Below, piece after piece: positions 28,755 through 36,030 of a DNA stretch of 64,000 nucleotides (its first letter is position 1; every line of letters starts with the position of its first letter). The notes under the pieces were generated by a model. It saw only the letters and a list, made by a program, of their open reading frames with translations. It was not told the DNA's origin and did not search any database. The position numbers and the translations under genes were made by a program. This DNA is from Pyxidicoccus caerfyrddinensis (GTDB lineage Bacteria > Myxococcota > Myxococcia > Myxococcales > Myxococcaceae): assembly GCF_010894405.1 (NCBI RefSeq), contig NZ_JAAIYA010000007.1, forward strand, positions 310,001-374,000, in the 5' to 3' direction.

Positions 28755-29570
28755 ATGACCCCACATTCCGCCGTCCCCGCCATCGCCCCCAGTGCCCGGC
28801 TGTCCGATTTCTTCCAGGGCCTGGGGCTGCTCGGGCGCGCCTTCTCGCTGCTCTTCCGCTCCCGGCGCCTGTTCCTCCTGTCCCTGCTCTGCGCCGCCGT
28901 CACCGCCGTGGCGCTGGTGGGCCTGGGCTGGGTGCTATGGAGCCACGCCCCCGGCCTGCTCGCCGGGTACTGGCCCCTGCCCGAGTCCTGGTACGGCCGC
29001 TTCGGCTGGTACACGGTGCTGGTGCTCTCCTCCCTCGTCGTCTGGGTGGTGGGCGCCAACGTGGTCCCCCCGCTGCTGCTCGCCCCGCTCCAGGACCCGC
29101 TCTCCGAAACGACCGAGGCCGTGGTGGGAGGGGACGAGGGCCCGCCCTTCACCCTGGCGGGCTTCATCCGTGGCATCGTCACCGGGGTGGCGCACACGCT
29201 GGCGCGCCTGTTCTTCCTCGTGGTGGGACTGGCCATCCTCATGCCCCTCCACCTGATACCCGGGGCGGGCAGCGTGCTGTGGACGGTGCTCGGCAGCCTG
29301 TGGACCATGACGTGGATGGCGGGCGAGTTCCTGGCCGCCCCCATGACGCGCCACCTGTACCCCTTCGCCGAGGTGCGCCGCATGCTCCGCGAGCGGCGCG
29401 CCCTCTGCCTCGGCCTGGGCGCGGGCGTCTATGTCCTGCTCTGGGTGCCCATCCTCAACACCTTCTTCCTACCCCTGGCCATCATCGCCGGTACGCTGCT
29501 GTACCGGGGCCTGCGCGAGGCCCGGCTCCTGCCGCCGCCTCCGGACGGCAACCCGGTTGCCCTGAAATAA
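28755..29570 (+). CDS. EI24-domain (CysZ-like) membrane protein
   Basis: A 271-residue protein with five or six membrane spans and the EI24/CysZ pattern: an N-terminal FFQGLGLLGRAFSLLFRSRR cap, an APLQDPLSETTE loop, and a tail with VWVPILN-like residues (LLWVPILNTFFLPLAIIAGT). CysZ transports sulfate, but EI24 members have varied roles, so the substrate is unassigned. It is divergent from the glutathione gene; TATATAAC at 28706-28713 could serve as a -10 element. The proximity to thiol metabolism is suggestive only. Confidence 0.8.
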   Translation: MTPHSAVPAIAPSARLSDFFQGLGLLGRAFSLLFRSRRLFLLSLLCAAVTAVALVGLGWVLWSHAPGLLAGYWPLPESWYGRFGWYTVLVLSSLVVWVVGANVVPPLLLAPLQDPLSETTEAVVGGDEGPPFTLAGFIRGIVTGVAHTLARLFFLVVGLAILMPLHLIPGAGSVLWTVLGSLWTMTWMAGEFLAAPMTRHLYPFAEVRRMLRERRALCLGLGAGVYVLLWVPILNTFFLPLAIIAGTLLYRGLREARLLPPPPDGNPVALK

Positions 29571-29783
29571 ACGTCCGCGCTGGCTGTCCTCCCGAGGTGG
29601 CGGGAACGCAATGACCGTCAGGGACGTTCTGCATCCTCAGCAGCAAGGCGATGCCTTGAAGCACCCGGCAGGCGTGATTAGGCTTGCCCGGCCGCTCCCA
29701 GCGCTCGTTTTTCGCGTTACAAACGTACGGAATCTCAGGGCATTTCTCGCAATACCCAGGGGCGCTTCGGCGCTCCAGCTTGG
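29571..29783. other. Intergenic region upstream of the S41 protease
   Basis: No gene seen. It contains a locally AT-rich stretch (about 29708-29760), the probable promoter area of the protease gene, but no clear -35/-10 pair. Confidence 0.3.
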
Positions 29784-32700
29784 ATGAATCACATGCCGCG
29801 TTTCTTCCGCCGCATCACAGCCGTTGCCGTGCTTCTCGGCGCCTGGGCCCTGGTGGGCAGCAACCGGGCGCCCTTGCCGCTCACCATGGGCGCAGCCGAG
29901 GCCGGGCAAGGCTCCTGGGACGGCAGCCTGCCTGCCGCCAAGGGCGAGAAGGCCCAGCACGACCTCAACAGCCTCCGGGTGCTGACGAAGGTCATCCTGT
30001 ACGTCAAGGAGAACTACGTCGACCCCAAGCGCGTGCGGCCCAAGGAGATGATGATCGCCGCGCTGGAGTACGTGGAGAAGAGCGTCCCCGACGTGCTCGT
30101 GGACGGCAACGCCGAGTCGGGCAAGCTCAACGTCAACGTCAACGGCAAGCAGCGCGAGTTCGACATCGCCCACGTGGACTCGCTGTGGAAGATGTCCTTC
30201 GCCCTCAAGGACGTCTTCGACTTCCTGTCGAAGAACATGCGCCCCATCGAGGAGACGCGCGACATCGAGTACGCCGCGGTCAACGGCATGCTGTCCACGC
30301 TGGACCCGCACTCGGTGCTGCTGCGCCCGGAGCTCTACCGGGAGATGAAGCTCTCCACCAAGGGTGAGTTCGGCGGCCTCGGCTTCGTCATCCAGATGCG
30401 CGAGGGCAACCTCACCGTCGTCAAGGTGCTGCCCAAGACGCCCGCGCACCGCGCCGGCATCCAGAAGGACGACCGCATCAAGAAGATTGGCGAGGAGTCC
30501 ACCGTCAACATGGACCTCAACGAGGCCGTGTCCAAGCTGCGCGGCCCGGTGGACAGCCGCATCACGATTACCGTCGAGCGCGATGGCTGGGACAAGCCCC
30601 GCGCCATGACGCTGGCGCGCGCGATGATTTCCATCGAGAGCGTCCAGCACAAGCTGCTCGCCGGCAACGTCGGCTATGTCCGCCTGAAGAACTTCCAGGG
30701 CAACACCACCCGCGACCTCGAGTCCGCGCTCACCGAGATGCGCAAGCAGGCGGCGGCCAAGGGCGGCTTCAAGGGCCTGGTGCTCGACTTGCGCGGCAAC
30801 CCGGGCGGTCTGCTCGAGCAGGCCATCCAGGTCTCCGACACCTTCCTCTCCAGCGGCACCATCGTCGCGACGGTGGGCCTGTCCGACAAGCTCCGCGAGG
30901 AGAAGCGCGCGCGTCCCACCGAGGGCGAGGACGCGTACCCCATCGCCGTGCTGGTGAACGCCGGCAGCGCCTCCGCGTCTGAAATCGTGGCCGGCGCGCT
31001 GAAGAACCTGGACCGCGCGGTCATCATCGGCCGCCAGACGTTCGGCAAGGGCAGCGTGCAGGTGCTGTACGACTTCCCGGATGACAGCGCGCTGAAGCTG
31101 ACCATCGCCAAGTACCTCACCCCGGGCGACGTCTCCATCCAGGAGGTCGGCATCGTCCCGGACATCCAGCTCGTCCCCACGCGCGTCACCGACGAGCGCC
31201 TGGACGTGTTCGCCCCGCGCCGCTCCATGGGTGAGGCGGACCTGGACCAGCACTTCGGCAACCCGGACTCGTCCACCGTCGCCAAGAAGCGCGAGGACGT
31301 GCTGGACCGCGAGAAGCCGCTGGACAGCCTCAAGTACCTGAAGGTCGACGAGAAGCAGCAGCAGGTCGCCGCCGCCAAGGAAGAGACCAAGAACCCGAAG
31401 GTGGCCGCCAACGAGAAGGCCGCCGGCGAGAAGAAGCACGGCGACAAGGAGAACCCGCTGCTGGACGTGGACGTGGCCGGCCAGGGCGAGGACCTGGACG
31501 ACCAGCTCGACGCCGAGTCCCAGGACGAAATCAAGGAGGACTTCGAGGTCCAGTTCGCGCGCGACTACGTGCTGAAGGCTCCGGCCACCACCCGCAAGCA
31601 GCAGCTGGCGCAGGGCAAGACCTTCGTCGAGCAGAAGCGCAAGGACGAGGAGGGCCGCATCAACTCCGCCATCGCCGGGCTGGGCATCGACTGGAGCGCC
31701 GGCCCCACGCCGAAGAACGTGCAGCTGGCCGCCACCCTGAGCCCCGGCGCCGACGCGAAGATTGCCGCCGGCGAGGTGCTGGAGATGGTCGTCACCGCCG
31801 AGAACAAGGGCACCGAGCCCCTCAAGCGCGTGCGCGCCTGGACGGAGAGCGACAACGCCTTCCTGGACCGCCGCGAGTTCCTCTTCGGTGCGCTGAACCC
31901 GGGTGAGAAGAAGTCCTGGAAGGTGAAGGTGCGCCTGCCCAAGGACCTCACCAGCCGCCGCGACGACGTGACGGTGCGCTTCTTCGACGACCAGGGCGCG
32001 CTGCCCGAGACGCGCGTGGCCGAGCTCAACTTCGTGGAGCTGCCCCGCCCCGCCTTCGCCTTCAACTGGCAGATCATCGACGACTGCGCCACCTGCAACG
32101 GCGACGGCACCGTGCAGCGCGGGGAGACGGTCGCGGTGGTGCTGGACGTGACGAACGCGGGCACCGGCCCGGCGCTCGACTCCTTCACGCAGATCAAGAA
32201 TGGCGGGGACGCCAACATCTTCATCGAGAAGGGCCGCTTCAAGCTGGGCGAGCTCAAGCCCGGCGAGACGAAGTCGGCGCGCTTCAACCTGGAGGTGAAG
32301 AAGGGCTTCAAGGGCGACAGCTTCCCGCTGAAGCTGGCCATCATCGACGAGCCCCTCGAGGAGTTCGTCATGGAGAAGCTGGAGCTGCCCGTGCGTGACG
32401 CCGCGGTGGCCGCGCTGGAGCCGAAGAAGTCCTTCGTCCGGGTGAACGACAAGGCGGAGCTGTTCGGCGCCCCGTCGGCGGACGCCCGTCCGGTGGCGAA
32501 GGTGGGCGGCGTCACCGTGCTGCCCGTCGAGGCCGTCACCAAGGGCTTCTACCGCGTGGAGATGGAGAAGGGCCGCTTCGCCTTCGTGCGCACCCAGGAC
32601 GCCCGCGAGCAGAAGTCCGCGGGCCGCGCCACGGCGCCCAAGCTGGCGCTCACCACGCAGCACCGTCCGCCGGACATCCGTCTGGACGTGGACCCGGCCG

Positions 32701-33029
32701 CCGGTGGCCTCGTCGCCAGCGGGGACAAGTTCACGCTGTCCGGCGCGGTGAATGACCCCAACGGCCTCCTGGACGTCTACGTGCTGGTGAATGACCAGAA
32801 GGTCTACTTCAAGGGCGTGGACCCCAAGGGCGGCGAGCCCAACACGCTGAAGTTCTCCACCGAGTTCGCGCTCAAGGAGGGCAACAACAACGTGCTGGTG
32901 GTGGCCCGCGAGGACAGCGACTTCGCCAGCCGCCGCACGCTGGTCATCCGCCGCCGTCCGGCCGCGGTCGCCCAGAAGATTGCCGCGCCGGGCACCAGCG
33001 CCACCACGGTGAAGCCGCAGCAGCAGTAG
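29784..33029 (+). CDS. S41-family C-terminal processing protease with long C-terminal extension
   Basis: A 1081-residue exported serine protease of the CtpA/Prc type. It has a signal or anchor (about 10-25), a PDZ domain (about 194-275; GLGFVIQMREGNLTVVKVLP), and an S41 core with Ser397 in GSASASEI and Lys422 in FGKGSVQ. The 25-residue Ser-Lys spacing equals that of E. coli Prc. After about residue 500 comes a Lys/Glu-rich segment and then beta-sandwich and SH3-like modules (for example GTEPLKRVRAWTE, then GRFAFVRTQDAREQ) absent from ordinary CtpA enzymes of 400-500 residues. It cleaves C-terminal tails of periplasmic proteins; the extension may hold substrates or peptidoglycan. A second in-frame ATG at 29793 is possible. 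A strong terminator follows. Confidence 0.9.
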   Translation: MNHMPRFFRRITAVAVLLGAWALVGSNRAPLPLTMGAAEAGQGSWDGSLPAAKGEKAQHDLNSLRVLTKVILYVKENYVDPKRVRPKEMMIAALEYVEKSVPDVLVDGNAESGKLNVNVNGKQREFDIAHVDSLWKMSFALKDVFDFLSKNMRPIEETRDIEYAAVNGMLSTLDPHSVLLRPELYREMKLSTKGEFGGLGFVIQMREGNLTVVKVLPKTPAHRAGIQKDDRIKKIGEESTVNMDLNEAVSKLRGPVDSRITITVERDGWDKPRAMTLARAMISIESVQHKLLAGNVGYVRLKNFQGNTTRDLESALTEMRKQAAAKGGFKGLVLDLRGNPGGLLEQAIQVSDTFLSSGTIVATVGLSDKLREEKRARPTEGEDAYPIAVLVNAGSASASEIVAGALKNLDRAVIIGRQTFGKGSVQVLYDFPDDSALKLTIAKYLTPGDVSIQEVGIVPDIQLVPTRVTDERLDVFAPRRSMGEADLDQHFGNPDSSTVAKKREDVLDREKPLDSLKYLKVDEKQQQVAAAKEETKNPKVAANEKAAGEKKHGDKENPLLDVDVAGQGEDLDDQLDAESQDEIKEDFEVQFARDYVLKAPATTRKQQLAQGKTFVEQKRKDEEGRINSAIAGLGIDWSAGPTPKNVQLAATLSPGADAKIAAGEVLEMVVTAENKGTEPLKRVRAWTESDNAFLDRREFLFGALNPGEKKSWKVKVRLPKDLTSRRDDVTVRFFDDQGALPETRVAELNFVELPRPAFAFNWQIIDDCATCNGDGTVQRGETVAVVLDVTNAGTGPALDSFTQIKNGGDANIFIEKGRFKLGELKPGETKSARFNLEVKKGFKGDSFPLKLAIIDEPLEEFVMEKLELPVRDAAVAALEPKKSFVRVNDKAELFGAPSADARPVAKVGGVTVLPVEAVTKGFYRVEMEKGRFAFVRTQDAREQKSAGRATAPKLALTTQHRPPDIRLDVDPAAGGLVASGDKFTLSGAVNDPNGLLDVYVLVNDQKVYFKGVDPKGGEPNTLKFSTEFALKEGNNNVLVVAREDSDFASRRTLVIRRRPAAVAQKIAAPGTSATTVKPQQQ

Positions 33030-33076
33030 CAGTACCAGGCGCTTTGCGCGCCCCACGCGGCGCGCCGGACTCTTCC

Positions 33077-33111
33077 GGGCGGCTCTTCCTTCGGGAGGGG
33101 CCGCCCGTTTT
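33077..33111 (+). terminator. Strong intrinsic terminator with UUCG tetraloop
   Basis: A 13-bp stem (33077-33089 with 33094-33106; GGGCGGCTCTTCC pairing through a few G-T wobbles) is closed by a C-TTCG-G tetraloop and followed by GTTTT. It ends the S41 protease transcript. Confidence 0.85.
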
Positions 33112-33112
33112 G

Positions 33113-33142
33113 TTGACGCTCCTCGCGGGCAGGCGTTAGCGT
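33113..33142 (+). promoter_or_regulatory. Predicted sigma-A-type promoter for the outer-membrane protein gene
   Basis: TTGACG at 33113-33118, an 18-bp spacer, and TAGCGT at 33137-33142. It lies directly after the terminator and 55 bp before the ATG at 33198, which is preceded by GGAGG. Confidence 0.5.
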
Positions 33143-33197
33143 CCGACGCGTTGGGCGCCCCCCGGCCGGTCGCGCGCCCCCGGAGGCGGTGACTCGA

Positions 33198-34097
33198 ATG
33201 CGGACGTTCAGTCGGTGGCTGGTCCTTGCGGCCTGTGCTTCAGGGGCGACGGCGTACGCGGACGACAACGACCTGCAGATCTACCGGTTCGGCAACCCGG
33301 ACCGGGACGAGTTGAACTTCAGCGTGTCCGCCAACGCGGACTTCCAGGCCTTCGCGCGCGTCATGGGCGCGGCCATCACCTCCATCAACCTGATGCCGCC
33401 GGAGACGACGGGCCACTCGGCCTGGGCCGTCAACGCGGAGCTGTCCGTGGTGTCGCTGCCGGACAGCATCCTCATCCCCACGGAGAGCCCGCAGCCCTCC
33501 ACGGTGCTCATCCCCTCCTTCCACGTGCGCAAGGGCCTGCCCTTCTCGCTGGAATTGGGCGGACGCGTGGGCTGGATGGAGAAGAGCCGGCAGGTGGTGG
33601 CTACGGGCGAGCTGAAGTGGGCCGTCAACGAGGGCTTCACCTGGCTGCCGGACCTCGGCGTGCGCGGGCACGTGACGCACCTGTTCGGCGCGCGGGACTT
33701 GAGCCTGACGGTGATGGGCCTCGACTTCGGCGTGGGCAAGCAGTTCCCGCTGGGCGGCATGGTGACGCTGACGCCCTACGGCGGCCTGGACCTGGGCTTC
33801 GTGGGGGCCACCTCCAGCACCCTCGACTTCAACCCGAACCGCACCTTCGACGACTCGACGGCGAACAACTCGCGCGCGGCGCTGGAGGACACCGCCGAGT
33901 ACGCGAAGGTGTCCTTCGGCGACAATGTGAATCAGCGCCTGTACGGCGGCGTGCGGTTCATCGGCGGCGTGCTGCAGCTGGGCGCGGAGCTGTCGCTGAC
34001 GCGCACGGGCAGCGTTGCCCCGGACCCGGACTCCGAGGAGACGCGCGGCGTGCCGGCGGTGTTCGCCTTCAACACCACGCTCGGCTTCGACTTCTGA
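33198..34097 (+). CDS. Outer-membrane beta-barrel protein
   Basis: A 299-residue exported protein. Residues 1-20 are a signal peptide ending ATAYA, and the rest is amphipathic beta-strand sequence (AWAVNAELSVVSL, LELGGRVGWME, FAFNTTLGFDF). The terminal Phe is a barrel-assembly signal. An in-frame GTG at 33189 is possible, but the ATG fits GGAGG at 33182-33186 better. I do not recognise a specific channel family. Confidence 0.7.
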   Translation: MRTFSRWLVLAACASGATAYADDNDLQIYRFGNPDRDELNFSVSANADFQAFARVMGAAITSINLMPPETTGHSAWAVNAELSVVSLPDSILIPTESPQPSTVLIPSFHVRKGLPFSLELGGRVGWMEKSRQVVATGELKWAVNEGFTWLPDLGVRGHVTHLFGARDLSLTVMGLDFGVGKQFPLGGMVTLTPYGGLDLGFVGATSSTLDFNPNRTFDDSTANNSRAALEDTAEYAKVSFGDNVNQRLYGGVRFIGGVLQLGAELSLTRTGSVAPDPDSEETRGVPAVFAFNTTLGFDF

Positions 34098-34124
34098 GTC
34101 GTCCTCAAGACTTCTGAGTCGTCC

Positions 34125-34850
34125 TTAAGCTGCGGCCCTGAGGGCCTCGCGCACGGCGCCGGGGCGGTTGGTGATGAGGTAGCTGACGCCCATCCGCTCC
34201 AGCGAGGCGGCGCGCGCGGGGTCATCCACCGTCCACGCGGCCACGCGCAGGCTGGCGGCGCGCCACGCGGCCACGCGCTCGTGGGTGCACGCCTCGTGGA
34301 AGGGGTGGACCGAGTGTGAGGACACCAGCGGGCTCACCCCGTACGCCTGCACGGCCCAGGGCTTGTCCGGGTCGATGAGGAAGCCCCGACGCAGCTCGGG
34401 CGCGACGGCGGCGAGGCGGAAGAGGCACAGCGGGTTGAAGCTGGAGATGACCACGCGCTCGGCCAGCCCGCGCCGGCGGACCAGGTCCGCCACCTTCTTC
34501 GCGAGGCCGTCGTCGTCGAAGCGCTCGCACTTCAGCTCGATGTTGACGAGGAAGTGGGCGGGCAGCGCGTCGAGCACCTCCTCCAGCAGGGGGATGCGGG
34601 CAGGCGCGAAGCCCAGCGGCGAGCCCACGTCGGCGCGCTGGAGCTTCCACCATGGCGTGACGCGCACCTCCCAGGGCAGGCGCGCGAGCCGGTCCAGGCG
34701 CTCGTCGTGGCAGACGACCACCTCGCCGGAGCCGCACACCATGGCGTCCAGTTCCACGCCGTCGGCGCCCTGGCGGGCGGCCTCGGCGAAGGCGTCGAGG
34801 GTGTTCTCCGGGGCATCGGCGCTGGCGCCGCGGTGGGCAAGCAGGAGCAT
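34125..34850 (-). CDS. Glycerophosphodiester phosphodiesterase
   Basis: A 241-residue GDPD-family TIM-barrel enzyme hydrolysing glycerophosphodiesters to glycerol-3-phosphate and an alcohol. Catalytic His6 and Arg7 are in LLLAHRGAS, metal ligands in ADGVELDAM, and the later NIELKCE strand and closing LITNRPG segment are all present. No signal peptide, so cytoplasmic. The ATG at 34850 starts exactly at MLLLAHRG; the upstream open frame is low-complexity. It converges with the preceding barrel gene. Confidence 0.93.
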   Translation of the reverse strand: MLLLAHRGASADAPENTLDAFAEAARQGADGVELDAMVCGSGEVVVCHDERLDRLARLPWEVRVTPWWKLQRADVGSPLGFAPARIPLLEEVLDALPAHFLVNIELKCERFDDDGLAKKVADLVRRRGLAERVVISSFNPLCLFRLAAVAPELRRGFLIDPDKPWAVQAYGVSPLVSSHSVHPFHEACTHERVAAWRAASLRVAAWTVDDPARAASLERMGVSYLITNRPGAVREALRAAA

Positions 34851-34965
34851 GGGCCGCCAGTCTGCGACGGATGGGCCCGCCGCGCAGCAACGGTGCGGGC
34901 GGGCGCGTCCGGAGGTGGACGCGCGGCTTGCCTCCCCCGCCCCTTTGCTGCACTGTGCCCGCACC

Positions 34966-35199
34966 ATGCTGGGCCTCGGCCTCGGAGAAATCATCGTCCT
35001 CGGCTTCATCCTGTTGGTGGTCTTCTCGGCCGCCCGCATGGGTCAGCTCGGCAACGCCGTGGGCAAGTTCGTCTACTCGTTCAAGAAGGCCTCCAAGGGC
35101 GAGGACCTGGTCGACGCGAACTCGAAGTCGCTCACCTCGTCGCGCCGGGGCAGCACGGACGCCGAGTTCAGCGACCCGAACCACCCGCGCCGCCGCTAG
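34966..35199 (+). CDS. tatA: TatA/E-like twin-arginine translocase subunit
   Basis: A 77-residue protein with one N-terminal membrane helix (GEIIVLGFILLVVFSAARMG) followed by an amphipathic helix (QLGNAVGKFVYSFKKASKGE) and a charged tail, the usual TatA/TatB plan. The F-G hinge before the amphipathic helix is changed (FSAARMG instead of the usual FGxxxLPELG), so it may be a paralogue. TatB and TatC are not in the window. Confidence 0.8.
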   Translation: MLGLGLGEIIVLGFILLVVFSAARMGQLGNAVGKFVYSFKKASKGEDLVDANSKSLTSSRRGSTDAEFSDPNHPRRR

Positions 35200-35217
35200 G
35201 CCCGCGCCCTTCCAGCC

Positions 35218-36024
35218 TCAATCCAGTCCGTGAGGTCCGGGGCGCCGCGCCGGGGCCGGGCTGTCGGGCACCTGACGCTCGTCCGCTGACGCGGTGAGCA
35301 GCCGGGTGGCCTGCTCCCGCAGGGCCGGGTGCAGGGTGGCGCTCGTGGCCACCTGGCGCAGGTCCGTGCTGCTCAGGAGCGGGACGATCTTCGCGCCAAT
35401 CTCCGGTGGCAGGTACGGATTGAAGACGAGCGCCCGGCGCACGCCATGGCGCACGGACCAGCGCGGTGACTTCCAGATTTCGATGAGCGGCTCGGGACGG
35501 GCCGGGCGGCGGGCGGCGATGCGCACCACCAGGTCCTCGGTGAGGCGCGGGTTGATGAGCACGTTGCGCAGGACGGACGGGTTGCTGACGGTGGCCAGGC
35601 GGGACAGCGTGTCCGGGTCTCGCGTGAGGCGCGCCTGCTGCTTGAGGTGGCCCAGGGACTGGGAGAAGGCGGTGGCGTCCGCGCGGGCGGCGGCATCCGC
35701 GTCCATCTCCTTCTTCGCGGGGCCCTGGGCGAACAGGTCCGCCACCGTGTCGAGCGACTGCACGTGCGCGAGCCGGCGCAGCGCGTCCACGTGGGGGATG
35801 TGCTCGGCCTCCTGTGCCAGCGCGGCCATGAAGTCAGTCAGCACGCAGGAGGCGGGCGCCCAGCCGCCCCGGGCCAGGGAGATGAGCTCGCCGACCAGCT
35901 CGTTGGCGTCGAGCGGGTCTCTCCGGGCCAGCTCGCGCGCGGCGGCCTTGCGGCGCACCTCGGCCCCGCCGCTCAGGGCGTGGAGGAAGCGGGCGACGGT
36001 GCGTGCCTCGTCGAGCGTGCTCAT
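35218..36024 (-). CDS. HEAT/LRV-like repeat protein
   Basis: A 268-residue soluble protein made of short helical repeats. The second half (LATVSNPSVLRNVLINPRLT, then ALVFNPYLPPEIGAKIVPLL) resembles leucine-rich-repeat variant or HEAT arrays, a protein-binding scaffold. The start lies 6 bp after the stop of the zinc-ribbon gene on the same strand, so the two are co-transcribed and may cooperate. No enzymatic motif. Function unknown. Confidence 0.65.
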   Translation of the reverse strand: MSTLDEARTVARFLHALSGGAEVRRKAAARELARRDPLDANELVGELISLARGGWAPASCVLTDFMAALAQEAEHIPHVDALRRLAHVQSLDTVADLFAQGPAKKEMDADAAARADATAFSQSLGHLKQQARLTRDPDTLSRLATVSNPSVLRNVLINPRLTEDLVVRIAARRPARPEPLIEIWKSPRWSVRHGVRRALVFNPYLPPEIGAKIVPLLSSTDLRQVATSATLHPALREQATRLLTASADERQVPDSPAPARRPGPHGLD

Positions 36025-36030
36025 CGTGGC

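Noticed and set aside
29637-33056. Very long antisense open frame (1139 codons) opposite the S41 protease
   Set aside because: It is rich in His, Arg, Leu, Val and Gly with no motif, and mirrors the GC-biased third positions of the protease. The sense strand has PDZ and Ser/Lys motifs and a terminator.
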